NCBI GenBank assembly: GCA_018993265.1
Contig: JAGKSW010000053.1
Location: 1 to 41,718, forward strand
Direction: 5' to 3'
Length of the DNA stretch: 41,718 nucleotides
From: Nostoc sp. TH1S01
GTDB taxonomy: Bacteria > Cyanobacteriota > Cyanobacteriia > Cyanobacteriales > Nostocaceae
Of the stretch, positions 1 to 8,903 are shown one piece after another (the first letter of the stretch is position 1; each line of letters begins with the position of its first letter). Position numbers and translations under genes: made by a program. The notes under the pieces were generated by a model, which ran no database searches, was not told the DNA's origin, and saw nothing but the letters and a program-made list of their open reading frames with translations.

Positions 1-254
1 TGACTATGGAGTTTGGAACTATAGTGCGATCGCTGTTTTACACTACTTATGTAGTATCCATACTAACTGACCAGCTAAACCTTAGCTTACTCAAATTTCT
101 GCTGTCTAAATCTCGAAAATGCTAATTTTGCTAAATCTTGTTACAACAGTTTTACTGTTTTCGATTGGCACTGACAACCGCTAGCAGCCAGAATGGAAAA
201 AAGACAATAAGTTTAGTTACTGTAGCCGCCAGTTATTAATTTAGCCAAGTTTGT

Positions 255-830
255 ATGCATTCGGAATTACCCATTATTACTAGCGATCGCCTATTATTAC
301 GCATTGCCATCAAAGAAGATATTCCGCAAATCTTAAAATACTTTTTAGATAACCAAGCTTATCTGACTCCATTTTATCCTAAATGGGGAGATGGTTTTTT
401 TACAGAAGAGTACTGGCAATATCAACTAGAAAATACTTTTTTAGAATTTATTCATGACCAATCTTTAAAGCTATTTATTTTTCCGAAAAAAAATCCTCAA
501 CATATTATTGGCACTATTAATTTCAATAATTTTATTCGCGGAGCAGCTCATTTTTGTTATGTAGGTTATAGCCTAGCAGAAAGTGAGCAAGGTAAAGGCT
601 ACATGACAGAAGGATTAAAAGCAGCAATTCAATATGTATTTGATGATTTAAATTTTCATCGCATCATGGCAAATTATATGCCACACAACCAACGTAGCGG
701 TAATGTACTCAAACGACTGGGATTTGTGGTTGAAGGTTATGCAAGAGATTATTTATTAATTAATGGCAAGTGGCAAGACCATATTCTTACCAGTCTGACT
801 AATCCTAATTGGCAACCAGAGAGAGACTAA
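255..830 (+). CDS. GNAT family N-acetyltransferase, RimJ/RimL-like
   Basis: This 191-residue protein looks like a GCN5-related acetyltransferase of the RimJ/RimL (ribosomal-protein or small-molecule N-acetyltransferase) subgroup. It begins with the usual 'TSDRLLLRIA' strand. The acetyl-CoA pyrophosphate-binding loop is visible near residues 107-118 (ESEQGKGYMTEG, the Q/R-x-x-G-x-G/A motif). The C-terminal 'NQRSGNVLKRLGFVVEG' is the typical last helix and strand of the fold. Length matches a complete single-domain enzyme. In the family the domain transfers an acetyl group from acetyl-CoA to an amine, often a protein N-terminus; the substrate here cannot be deduced. It stands alone, with a strong terminator 20 nt downstream. 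The start is the first ATG of the frame and has no convincing Shine-Dalgarno sequence. Family assignment is firm; function is open. Confidence 0.88.
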   Translation: MHSELPIITSDRLLLRIAIKEDIPQILKYFLDNQAYLTPFYPKWGDGFFTEEYWQYQLENTFLEFIHDQSLKLFIFPKKNPQHIIGTINFNNFIRGAAHFCYVGYSLAESEQGKGYMTEGLKAAIQYVFDDLNFHRIMANYMPHNQRSGNVLKRLGFVVEGYARDYLLINGKWQDHILTSLTNPNWQPERD

Positions 831-850
831 TATTATGTTTGATGAAAGAT

Positions 851-880
851 AAAAATAACCCGCTTTTGCGGGTTATTTTT
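851..880 (+). terminator. Rho-independent terminator after the GNAT gene
   Basis: A perfect hairpin (AACCCGC / GCGGGTT, loop TTTT) flanked by AAAAA upstream and ATTTTT downstream lies 20 nt after the acetyltransferase stop. The following TGTGTAGCTG also follows a similar AACCCGC/GCGGGTT hairpin inside the repeat at 32.1 kb, so this terminator may derive from that repeat family. Confidence 0.85.
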
Positions 881-931
881 GTGTAGCTGTAATTTATTAT
901 TGCCAAGATTGGATATTACTTTTCTGTGTTG

Positions 932-1316
932 ACACATATCTTGCACCAAGCGACTGAAGTCACACGCCAGTTGCTTCAAGTCGGCAAAGCCGACGACAGT
1001 CGCACGCCACTTGCTACAACGGGGGTTCCCCCCGTTGTAGCAAGTGGCTCCTCAAGTCGGGAAACCCGCCCACGGCGCTGTCTCCCCAACGCACTGGCTC
1101 GGCTACACAGACAAAACCCCTTCGGGTGACGCTCCTAACGTCGCTAACGCTGCGCTAACGCCAGTCGCCTGCGGAGGGAAACCCTACCAAGAACGCTGGT
1201 CTCACCGCCTGCGCGGGTTCTAAATCCTTGATTTTGCGTTAGTCTTCACAATACCAGGCGGACTTCGTTTGTTTAGCCGCGAATTCCATTCGTCAGGGCT
1301 AGGTGCAAGATGTGAA
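932..1316. repeat. Mosaic interspersed repeat with terminal inverted repeats (MITE-like)
   Basis: The ends are imperfect inverted repeats: ACACATATCTTGCACC at 932-947 and GGTGCAAGATGTG at 1302-1314. The interior is a patchwork of palindromes, for example CAACGGGGG/CCCCCGTTG around 1017-1039. The right part (about 1207-1300) is homologous, in reverse orientation, to 32071-32160, and the terminal motif recurs at 32188-32204. The module GGGAAACCCGCCCACGGCG is also present in the repeat at 17.2 kb. An ORF of 67 codons through this region is repeat-derived and not credible. No transposase is encoded, so mobility would be in trans if it exists. Confidence 0.75.
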
Positions 1317-1774
1317 TTGACCTTTAAAAAGGAAAAGTTACGACCTTTCTTATCCATGTAATACACGGAGAATTCGCCGTTTTTATATTAAGCAATATTT
1401 CGCCAACGGTATCGGTATCTCGGCGGCTACCCACATTGGGCTGCTACCCCCGACCGCTGGCTTCGCGGTGTCAGAAATCTAAAAACATAGACGAATATCT
1501 ATACATACAAAAACTTTTTTCTTGATCACTCAGTAAGTATTACTACCCAGAGTGGCGTACAGTTAAGAATATCTAAATGATTTAACATTAGGATTTAGTT
1601 TTTCAGAGCTTGAAGTCGCTCATCAATCATTATCGGCAGTCTGTTGTTGAGACTTCTTTGAGTGCGCGATCGTAGATGTTAGATTCCATTCTCCAGACGA
1701 CTTTTATCTATAACCCATGCTTTCTATGAAAAGGGTCGGTTCTAGTTCGTTTTATCTACAGTTCATTTACCTCA
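1317..1774. other. Gene-free stretch upstream of the bicA remnant
   Basis: I find no credible gene here. A G+C-richer patch at about 1395-1480 (containing CGGCGGCTACCC and GACCGCTGGCTTCGCGGT) contrasts with AT-rich surroundings and may be residue of a lost gene, but no family is recognisable. The last 250 nt would have carried the promoter of the ancestral bicA. Confidence 0.4.
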
Positions 1775-1994
1775 ATGATGGCAATCACCAATCTCATTCA
1801 GTTTAACAACTTCCGGAGCGATATCTTTGGCAGTGTCACGGCTGCCGTTGTCTCATTACCCCTGGCTCTGGCCTTTGGGGGTGGGGTTCCTCGGCGGACT
1901 CTATGGGGCAGTTTGTAGCGGCTTTTTTGCCGCCCTGTTTGGCGCTATCCCAACAGTTGATCTCTGAACCGACCGGGCCAATGACCGTGACACC
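1775..1994 (+). pseudogene. bicA: bicA remnant: 5' end of a SulP-family bicarbonate transporter
   Basis: From the ATG pair at 1775/1778 the translation begins MAITNLIQFNNFRSDIFGS and continues TAAVVSLPLALAFG, which matches the N-terminus and first transmembrane helix of BicA/SulP transporters. Near 1880 a small deletion shifts the frame: the sequence resumes one frame over as GGLYGAVCSGFFAALFGAIPT. Near 1956 one extra base shifts it again to LISEPTGPMTVT, the conserved SulP signature that follows the second helix. Homology stops at about 1992, 36 nt before a MITE-like element. An intact BicA has roughly 550 or more residues, so only about 70 codons survive, with two frameshifts. Working bicA genes are known in cyanobacterial carbon-uptake clusters, and this one directly precedes sbtA-sbtB. 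It is a dead fragment of a low-affinity, high-flux bicarbonate transporter. Confidence 0.82.
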
Positions 1995-2027
1995 TGTCTA
2001 TAGGTTCTCGTGCAACACCTGTGTTGT

Positions 2028-2204
2028 AGCAGGGCTGTTTCATTCCCTAAAATGCTTGAAAATGCAAGGGTTCAGGATATCAAAAACATTCTTGGCATTC
2101 CATTTTAGACATCAATATAGCCAAAAATTTATGACTTTTGCCCTGAGATTTATCGCCAATGATATTGACAAAATACATTTAATTACGAATGAAACGTCCC
2201 TGCT
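2028..2204. mobile_element. MITE-like element or IS remnant with terminal inverted repeats
   Basis: The left end AGCAGGGCTGTTTCATTC (2028-2045) and the reverse complement of the right end (2187-2204) agree at 16 of 18 positions, enclosing about 140 AT-rich bases. There is no transposase; an open frame crossing it is a chimera of the bicA remnant and the element. I could not define a target-site duplication. Its position exactly where bicA homology ends suggests it took part in the loss of bicA, but this is inference. Confidence 0.6.
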
Positions 2205-2242
2205 GTCTTGTCAGGGTGAAGTGCCTCGCTCTTACTCTCTTT

Positions 2243-2311
2243 AACTCTTTAGAGTTCACTTAGTTCATTTATTGCAATAATCCTCGTCAGAGGAGTCACA
2301 AGGAGGTATTC
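2243..2311 (+). promoter_or_regulatory. sbtA upstream region: inverted repeat and strong RBS
   Basis: AACTCT-TT-AGAGTT (2243-2256) is an inverted repeat 55 nt before sbtA and could be an operator, although it does not fit a clear LysR-type (NdhR/CmpR) consensus. The ribosome-binding site AAGGAGG (2300-2306) is close to ideal and lies 5 nt before GTG at 2312, which fixes the start codon. Confidence 0.5.
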
Positions 2312-3439
2312 GTGGATTTTGTGTCGTTGTTCGTGAAGGACTTCATTGCCCAATTGCAGTCCCCAACACTCGCCTTTCTGATTGGTGGCATGATCATTGC
2401 GGCCCTCGGTAGCGAATTGGTCATTCCTGAGTCGATTTGTACAATCATCGTCTTCATGCTGCTCACCAAAATCGGTCTAACCGGTGGAATTGCGATCCGT
2501 AATTCTAATCTGACGGAGATGGTGTTACCCATGATCTTTGCTGTAATCACAGGGATTACGATTGTATTCATCTCGCGCTATACGTTAGCAAAGCTGCCAA
2601 AGGTCAAAGTCGTTGATGCGATCGCAACTGGGGGGTTGTTTGGAGCCGTGAGTGGTTCTACAATGGCTGCCGGTCTGACGGTACTGGAAGAACAAAAAAT
2701 TTCATACGAGGCATGGGCTGGCGCACTCTATCCCTTCATGGATATCCCAGCGCTCGTAACTGCGATTGTTGTGGCTAATATTTATATCAACAAGAAGAAG
2801 CGTAAAGAAGCAGCCTACTCTATTGGGGAGAATTCTTTCAGCGAGCAGCCCGTTGCGGCTGGCGATTATCCCAATAAAAAAGATTATCCCAGCAGTCGGC
2901 AGGAGTATCTCAGTCAGCAGAAGGGGGATGCGGATAATCGCGTCAAGATATGGCCGATCATAGAGGAAAGCCTCCGTGGCCCTGCCCTATCGGCAATGTT
3001 GTTAGGCCTTGCTCTTGGAATTTTCACCCAGCCGGAAAGTGTCTATAAAAGCTTCTTCGATCCCGCCTTTCGCGGCTTGCTTTCAATCTTGATGCTGGTC
3101 ATGGGTATGGAAGCTTGGTCAAGGGTTGGCGAACTGCGTAAGGTAGCCCAGTGGTATGTTGTGTATAGTGTGGTCGCACCGTTTGTGCATGGGCTAATCG
3201 CCTTCGGTCTCGGCATGATTGCCCACCAAGTCGCGGGATTCAGCATGGGCGGTGTCGTATTGCTGGCCGTCATCGCCTCCTCCAGTTCCGACATCTCAGG
3301 GCCGCCCACGTTGCGAGCCGGTATCCCGTCAGCCAATCCCTCCGCCTATATAGGCGCGTCCACAGCAATTGGTACGCCAGTTGCGATCGGCTTGTGTATA
3401 CCGTTCTTTGTCGGGCTTGCCCAGGCGATCGGCGGCTAA
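2312..3439 (+). CDS. sbtA: Sodium-dependent bicarbonate transporter SbtA
   Basis: SbtA is the high-affinity, low-flux Na+/HCO3- symporter of the plasma membrane that feeds the CO2-concentrating mechanism. The 375-residue product equals the usual family length of about 374. It starts MDFVSLFVKDFIAQLQSPTL, followed by helices such as LAFLIGGMIIAALGSELVIP. Two inverted half-domains are separated by a hydrophilic cytoplasmic loop at about residues 160-215, rich in Lys, Glu and Ser. The typical glycine/serine-rich core segments GLFGAVSGSTMAAGL and IASSSSDISGPPTLRAGIPSANPSAYIG are present; these line the substrate site in known SbtA structures. GTG is chosen because AAGGAGG sits 5 nt upstream. The gene is followed by sbtB after 85 nt. 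Composition is richer in G+C than the flanks, suggesting acquisition of the cluster. Identification is secure. Confidence 0.96.
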   Translation: MDFVSLFVKDFIAQLQSPTLAFLIGGMIIAALGSELVIPESICTIIVFMLLTKIGLTGGIAIRNSNLTEMVLPMIFAVITGITIVFISRYTLAKLPKVKVVDAIATGGLFGAVSGSTMAAGLTVLEEQKISYEAWAGALYPFMDIPALVTAIVVANIYINKKKRKEAAYSIGENSFSEQPVAAGDYPNKKDYPSSRQEYLSQQKGDADNRVKIWPIIEESLRGPALSAMLLGLALGIFTQPESVYKSFFDPAFRGLLSILMLVMGMEAWSRVGELRKVAQWYVVYSVVAPFVHGLIAFGLGMIAHQVAGFSMGGVVLLAVIASSSSDISGPPTLRAGIPSANPSAYIGASTAIGTPVAIGLCIPFFVGLAQAIGG

Positions 3440-3506
3440 TCCCAGACGGGTTGAGGTCTGTCGGCACTCTCTTGACCAGACAGACCAAGTAGATCAATGT
3501 ACATAA

Positions 3507-3942
<436 letters not shown>

Positions 3943-3953
3943 AGACCCCAAAG

Positions 3954-3978
3954 GCCGAGGTCATGACCTCGGCTTTTG
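3954..3978 (+). terminator. Rho-independent terminator of sbtAB
   Basis: GCCGAGGTCATGACCTCGGC is a perfect 20-nt palindrome directly followed by TTTT. It lies 97 nt after sbtB and ends the sbtA-sbtB transcript. The T run is short, so readthrough into the antiporter gene is possible. Confidence 0.8.
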
Positions 3979-4000
3979 AGTGACCGTGTTTCTTGTCCGC

Positions 4001-4087
4001 AGGAGGTTGACCCTGGCACAGAAGTCATTCCCCCCGCAGTTTTATAACTTCCTCAAACCCTTAACCTTCATCGCTTTAAACTCATGA
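4001..4087 (+). promoter_or_regulatory. RBS and possible 26-codon leader before the antiporter gene
   Basis: A strong AGGAGG (4001-4006) lies 78 nt upstream of the antiporter ATG, too far to serve it. A frame running from TTG 4007 or CTG 4013 to TGA 4085-4087 overlaps the antiporter start as ATGA. This arrangement could give translational coupling through a short leader peptide, or be the scar of a shortened upstream gene. The ATG at 4084 itself has no Shine-Dalgarno sequence. The frame needs a rare start codon, so it remains tentative. Confidence 0.35.
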
Positions 4088-5496
4088 TTTTGTCCAACAT
4101 TCTGCCTCCTTTCAGTGGGGGAATCGCCACTCTTATGACTCCGATACCATTCCTGGCGACTGTTGTTGCTGAAGATTCACCTATTATTCTGTCTGGCGTA
4201 TTGCTAACGCTGGTGGTGATTTATCTGGCTAGCAAGTTCGGCGCAGAGGTCGCTAGGCGATTGGATTTTCCGCCCGTCCTGGGGGAACTGGTCGCTGGCG
4301 TGATTGTCGGCGTTTCGGCGTTGCACCTGGTGATCTTTCCTGAAGGGGGGCTGTCTGCCTCTGACTCGGTGATTATGACAGCGTTGCAAGGATTGAATCA
4401 ATTGGCACCAGATGCCCTGACCCGAATCTTTGAGTCGCAAAGTGAAGTGATTTCGGTTTTAGCTGAAATCGGCGTGATTATTCTGCTGTTTGAAATTGGG
4501 CTGGAATCCGATCTGCGGCAACTGAAGGAAGTGGGAATTCAAGCCACGGTTGTCGCCTGTGTCGGAGTCGCGGCACCTTTTGCGGCGGGTACAGCAGGGT
4601 TAATGATGCTCTTTCATGTAGCAGCAATTCCAGCGATTTTTGCAGGGGCTGCGTTAACGGCAACGAGTATCGGCATTACCTCTAAAGTGTTGTCAGAGTT
4701 AGGTCAACTCAAATCCAAAGAAGGGCAAATCATTGTTGGTGCGGCGGTGATTGATGATGTCCTCGGCATTATTGTCCTGGCGGTAGTCGCCAGTTTAGCC
4801 AAAACCGGTGAGATTGATGTCGCCAATGTCATTTACTTGATTGTCAGCGCTACGGCATTCTTGATTGGATCAATTTTGTTGGGTGGTATCTTTAACAAAA
4901 GTTTTGTGGCGATCGTAGAGCAGCTCAAAACCCGTGGAAATATTGTTATTCCGGCATTCATCTTCGCTTTCTTTATGGCATTTTTAGGTAACGCCATTCA
5001 TCTCGAAGCGATTTTGGGTGCCTTTGCAGCGGGTTTGGTACTCGATGAAACCGATGCCCGGAACGAGTTAGATGAATTAATCAAACCGATCGCCGATTTA
5101 CTGGTACCTATCTTTTTTGTGACGGTGGGAGCGCGTGCCGACCTCGGTGTTTTGAACCCGGCGGTACCGGAGAATCGAGCGGGTCTCTTGATTGCAACAT
5201 TTTTGATCGCAGTGGCGATTATCGGCAAGCTGATCACAGGTTGGGCAGTGTTTGGACAACCCGGCATCAATCGAGTGGCGATTGGGGTTGGGATGATTCC
5301 ACGAGGTGAGGTGGGTCTGGTGTTTGCCGGCATCGGTTCAGCTAGCGGCATTTTGGATAAGCCTCTGGAGGTGTCGATTATTATCATGGTAATTTTGACA
5401 ACTTTCCTGGCTCCACCTTTTTTACGGGTTGCCTTTGGTTCATCCACGAATTCCATCCCAGAATCTACCACGGCTGTAGAAACAGCAAGTGAGTAA
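4084..5496 (+). CDS. CPA2-family Na+(K+)/H+ antiporter, NhaS3-like
   Basis: This 470-residue, roughly 12-helix membrane protein belongs to the CPA2 monovalent cation:proton antiporter family (Pfam Na_H_Exchanger). The paired aspartates D224-D225 in AVIDDVLGI are the family's ion-binding pair. TATSIGIT (about 192-199) marks the unwound helix, and LEAILGAFAAGL and PRGEVGLVF are further conserved segments. It lacks the C-terminal TrkA-N domain found in KefB/KefC. Cyanobacterial relatives such as NhaS3 export Na+ for H+. Na+/H+ antiporter genes are commonly found beside bicA or sbtA, where they can sustain the Na+ gradient that drives bicarbonate uptake; that role is inferred here from position. 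The frame is blocked by TAA at 4045, leaving ATG 4084 as the only ATG start. Ion specificity is not established. Confidence 0.9.
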   Translation: MILSNILPPFSGGIATLMTPIPFLATVVAEDSPIILSGVLLTLVVIYLASKFGAEVARRLDFPPVLGELVAGVIVGVSALHLVIFPEGGLSASDSVIMTALQGLNQLAPDALTRIFESQSEVISVLAEIGVIILLFEIGLESDLRQLKEVGIQATVVACVGVAAPFAAGTAGLMMLFHVAAIPAIFAGAALTATSIGITSKVLSELGQLKSKEGQIIVGAAVIDDVLGIIVLAVVASLAKTGEIDVANVIYLIVSATAFLIGSILLGGIFNKSFVAIVEQLKTRGNIVIPAFIFAFFMAFLGNAIHLEAILGAFAAGLVLDETDARNELDELIKPIADLLVPIFFVTVGARADLGVLNPAVPENRAGLLIATFLIAVAIIGKLITGWAVFGQPGINRVAIGVGMIPRGEVGLVFAGIGSASGILDKPLEVSIIIMVILTTFLAPPFLRVAFGSSTNSIPESTTAVETASE

Positions 5497-5567
5497 TGGT
5501 TTTACAAGATTACGGCTGTTTACTCAATGGATGATTGTGGCACGAGATTCTGATAGAGCGTTTGGGA

Positions 5568-5909
5568 TTATGACTCCACCCGCAAACCAAAGTAGGTCAG
5601 CACAAGTTCAGTATCGCCATTATTGATCACTTCATGAACTTCCCCAGGTTCTATAGCAATACAGTTTCCGGGAAGTAGGGGATATTCTTGTTTGTTAACA
5701 CGAATGACCCCAGAACCAGCTTCGACAAAAAATACTTCACACATGTCTTGATGTGCGTGTGCGGTGGCTGTCTGTCCGGGGGCAAAGCGGGCTTGAGAAA
5801 AGTTGGTGAGGTGAGGTAAATCGCCAAAGCGCAACATCACCTTTTTTTTGATTTCTGGGTTGTGAGAAACAGATTCTTCGGGCAAGTTGTTCAGGGAAGT
5901 GGTAATCAT
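5568..5909 (-). CDS. Small cupin-domain protein
   Basis: The 113-residue product is a single cupin barrel. Cupin motif 1 is seen as APGQTATAHAHQDMCEVFFV, giving His-x-His and Glu metal ligands, and motif 2 as PGNCIAIEPGEVHEVIN with the fourth ligand His. With all four ligands kept it should bind a divalent metal. Small stand-alone cupins may be dioxygenases, isomerases or sensors, and the substrate is unknown. Its ATG overlaps the stop of the upstream PlsY/PEP-synthase-like gene as ATGA, so the two are surely co-transcribed and probably translationally coupled, which suggests a shared pathway. There is no signal peptide, so it should be cytoplasmic. Confidence 0.85.
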   Translation of the reverse strand: MITTSLNNLPEESVSHNPEIKKKVMLRFGDLPHLTNFSQARFAPGQTATAHAHQDMCEVFFVEAGSGVIRVNKQEYPLLPGNCIAIEPGEVHEVINNGDTELVLTYFGLRVES

Positions 5910-8800
5910 TGTGGCCTTAAATCGTTAGATAGTTCTACGATACCCCTAGACCCATCAATTCTGACCCGTTGACCATCTTGCAATAACCAAGTTGCGCCTC
6001 TGACATCCATCACCGCCGGAATACCATATTCACGGGCAACAATTGCACCATGAGATAATCTACCGCCAGCTTCAGCAATGAGTCCACCAGCCCGCACTAA
6101 TAAAGGAGCCCAACCAGAATCAGTGTAAGGGACAACCAAAATAGTATCGCGGTCTATTGGGGGCAAATCTTGTAAGTTCCGCACTACTTTGACTCGACCT
6201 TCAGCTTGTCCGTGGCTGGCGGGAATCCCTTGTAACACTTGGTCAGAGTAGATAGGAGAAGGTGCTAGGGGATGGGGTGGTGTATTGCCGTAAATCAAAA
6301 TGGGGACTTGGGGAATTTTGCTATCTTCGAGAAATTGCGATCGCCGATATTCGATAATTTCTGGTAAGCGTTCTCGCAAGGGCGTATCAGCTTCGGCAAT
6401 TAGCTGTTTAATTTCTGCGATTTCTAAGAAAAAGATATCGCCCGCCTCTTGGAGTAACCCAGATTGTAACCAAGTTTTTTCAATGGCGACAAATCGCCAG
6501 CGCAATTCTGCTAATAGCCGGGAATAAACCTCCGTTACCCGCCCTTTAATATCCACACGTTCTTGGACAAAGCCACGCTTGCGTTTACCAGATAAAGCGC
6601 GATTAATCGGGTCGATATCGCCTGTTTCTGGTTGATTACCTTGAATCAATTGCACAAATAACTGCTGAATTGGTCGGGGGTCTTCTTTCCAGGTAGGAAC
6701 AGCAATGTTAGTCCCGACATCACTTAAATAACCGTAATCTTCCAGCAGTTCATTAAATTCGTAAAGAACTTTTTGACCTTCGGGAGTTTGTTCTAACTGT
6801 TCAAATACTTTGTCTGGTTCAAACTCCGTTAACACTTGTCTTGCATCGGCGGCTAAAGCACTGAGCGATCGCAAGGCGGCGACTTCTGGTGTCACACTGT
6901 TATCAATCTGCCCATCTTTCACCCGAAAGATGGCTTGTCTAATGGCAGCACTTAAAGGCGCTAAAATGCTGTAATAAGTACCACGCCGCAGCAATTCTAA
7001 GTTAAAGTCAATTCTCTCTAAAATTTGCGCTGGCTCCATCTCCTCAATTGATTCATGGGCTAATTGCGATAACCCTGGAATGAATAACTCGCGGTAGTCT
7101 TGCTTAAAGTCTTTGTCTAAATTCAATTCCTGCTTCAGCAACTGGATTAATCCGGGAAGATTCTGCACGGTGGACTGCAAAGGCGGTTTACTCATTTTTG
7201 CGCCTCTGGTGAGAAACTCCAAACTTTCCGGCGGTAAACCCATCCGCAGAAAAATATCTCCTAAGAGGGAGGCATTAAAATAAGCCCTAGAGTAATGCAG
7301 GGTAGCAGTTTCCGTAAAATCTAACCCAGAAGCGCGATCGCCTAACACAATTGTGAAAATATCTCCCCAAACGCCACAAGTTAACGGGCGATTAATTGAC
7401 CAAGTTAAAGGATGAATCACCCCCGGAATCACTTCCGCAGCAATTTTCCTTGTCCAGATTGGCAACAGAGTAGTAATTGGTCTGGCTTGCAACACCCACA
7501 ATGTTTGACCGTCATAACACCACTCAATATCTTGAGGAATACCGTGGTAACGTTTTTCGATGCGGTGGGCGAGGTAAGCAACTTGTTTGAGGATGGCTTG
7601 GGGGACTTGTCCTGTACCTTCTATGTGAATGGAGGAAATATTATCTGTCTCCACGACAAAGGCGCGATATTGTTCTGGCGTAACTTGTCCAGAGACGACT
7701 TGAATCGGACTACCAGGTAAGGCTTCAATTACGATCGCATCGCCTTGCTGCGTAATCGGATCGCGGGTAAAGGCCACTCCCGAATAGACGCTTTGGACTT
7801 GCTGTTGTACCAGCACTGTCATCGCTGTTTCTGGTAAACCGCGATCAATCCGGTACTGCACTGCACTCGGATGATTGTATGAATCTCGCACTTGGGCGAT
7901 CGCAGTTTGCAATTGTTCTTTACTAGTAACACTCACCACCGTTTCGTACTGTCCAGCAGCGGAAGCATGTTCGGAATCTTCCCCAATTGCCGAAGAACGC
8001 ACAATTAATGGCGATAAATCTGATGGTTGGAGGATGCCGATTAACTTTTCGGGATCTGCGCCAGGGACAACTACCCAACCTTTCGGGACAGGATAACCCC
8101 AACGCTTAATTTGGGAGAGGGTAGCGGTTTTCTGCCCGACTATTGCCCCATCTAATTCATCATCTAAAGTTAAAATCGGGCGATCGCCCTGCAAAGTTTC
8201 TAATGTTGCTTGGGTATTTGTCTGGGCTTCTTCCACCGGTAAATCTAAATCATCAGGCATTTGCCGATAAATCCACCCTAGTAAGGCAGCTAAAGCGATC
8301 GCGGCAATAATTCTGAATAAATCATCAGAATGCAAAATGATTACTAGTAAAGGAAACAGCACTAATACTCCGTACTTGACTGGTTGTTTGGCACGAAATA
8401 CTAAAAATGTGGTGATTGCCAAAAAACTGACAAATACAGTCACCAGGGGATCATGAATCAGAAATCCCCAAGCAGCATTTGTTGTTCCCGCCCCTTTGCC
8501 TAGCCAAAATCTACCTAATACCAAAGCAATTAAAGCGACGATCTCCCAAGGTGAGCCATCTGGGAAAAAAATACGAGTCAGAAAAACGGCTGCAATTCCC
8601 TTGAGGGCTTCTGAAACTACCGCCAAAAGCCCTACCCATGTGCCGCCGTGATAAAAAGCGGCTGAGACGCTGATGTTTTTTGTGCCTATTTGTGACAATT
8701 GCCTACCTGTCAACCCGTTGGTAATCCAGGCTATCAGCGGTAAGCCTCCTAATAAGGGGCAGGCAATTAAAATAACTAAGGCACCCCAAAGTTCAAGCAT
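5906..8800 (-). CDS. Fusion of PlsY-like membrane domain with PEP-synthase/rifampin-phosphotransferase-like enzyme
   Basis: The 964-residue protein has an N-terminal membrane part (about residues 1-185, five to six hydrophobic helices) that resembles glycerol-3-phosphate acyltransferase PlsY. GTKNISVSAAFYHGG corresponds to PlsY motif 1 and GRFWLGKGAGTTNA to the glycine/lysine-rich motif 3, but the usual GHxxP histidine is replaced (GRFW). Then comes a PPDK/PEP-synthase ATP-grasp domain (about 205-445) with GQKTATLSQI, VRSSAIGEDSEHASAAGQY, TRDP and DIEWCYDGQTLWVLQARP. A helical middle region follows, like that of rifampin phosphotransferase. The C-terminal swivelling domain has the phosphohistidine motif GGRLSHGAIVAREYGIPAV. 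The PEP/pyruvate TIM barrel is missing, so the phosphate acceptor is probably not pyruvate. A membrane-anchored ATP-dependent dikinase acting on an unknown substrate is the most cautious reading. It is coupled to a cupin gene downstream. Confidence 0.88.
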   Translation of the reverse strand: MLELWGALVILIACPLLGGLPLIAWITNGLTGRQLSQIGTKNISVSAAFYHGGTWVGLLAVVSEALKGIAAVFLTRIFFPDGSPWEIVALIALVLGRFWLGKGAGTTNAAWGFLIHDPLVTVFVSFLAITTFLVFRAKQPVKYGVLVLFPLLVIILHSDDLFRIIAAIALAALLGWIYRQMPDDLDLPVEEAQTNTQATLETLQGDRPILTLDDELDGAIVGQKTATLSQIKRWGYPVPKGWVVVPGADPEKLIGILQPSDLSPLIVRSSAIGEDSEHASAAGQYETVVSVTSKEQLQTAIAQVRDSYNHPSAVQYRIDRGLPETAMTVLVQQQVQSVYSGVAFTRDPITQQGDAIVIEALPGSPIQVVSGQVTPEQYRAFVVETDNISSIHIEGTGQVPQAILKQVAYLAHRIEKRYHGIPQDIEWCYDGQTLWVLQARPITTLLPIWTRKIAAEVIPGVIHPLTWSINRPLTCGVWGDIFTIVLGDRASGLDFTETATLHYSRAYFNASLLGDIFLRMGLPPESLEFLTRGAKMSKPPLQSTVQNLPGLIQLLKQELNLDKDFKQDYRELFIPGLSQLAHESIEEMEPAQILERIDFNLELLRRGTYYSILAPLSAAIRQAIFRVKDGQIDNSVTPEVAALRSLSALAADARQVLTEFEPDKVFEQLEQTPEGQKVLYEFNELLEDYGYLSDVGTNIAVPTWKEDPRPIQQLFVQLIQGNQPETGDIDPINRALSGKRKRGFVQERVDIKGRVTEVYSRLLAELRWRFVAIEKTWLQSGLLQEAGDIFFLEIAEIKQLIAEADTPLRERLPEIIEYRRSQFLEDSKIPQVPILIYGNTPPHPLAPSPIYSDQVLQGIPASHGQAEGRVKVVRNLQDLPPIDRDTILVVPYTDSGWAPLLVRAGGLIAEAGGRLSHGAIVAREYGIPAVMDVRGATWLLQDGQRVRIDGSRGIVELSNDLRPQ

Positions 8801-8903
8801 TGTTGATGTTGGATTTTAGATTTATATTGCATCTAAAATCTCAAATCGCAAAGTCTAAAATATTTTTGAAGTTTTTTAACGATTTTTCGGTCATTTTTTT
8901 TAT

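Noticed and set aside
926-1129. 67-codon plus-strand ORF
   Set aside because: It lies wholly in the mosaic palindromic repeat, has no ribosome-binding site and gives a repeat-derived translation.
1772-1792. Possible NdhR/CcmR (LysR-type) site TCAATG...ACCAAT at the bicA start
   Set aside because: Spacing is 9 rather than 10 and the second half-site deviates; it overlaps the start codon, so it is likely coding sequence.
1903-2244. 113-codon ORF spanning the bicA remnant and MITE-like element
   Set aside because: Its first part is one shifted frame of bicA and its second part is the element; no family signal as a unit.
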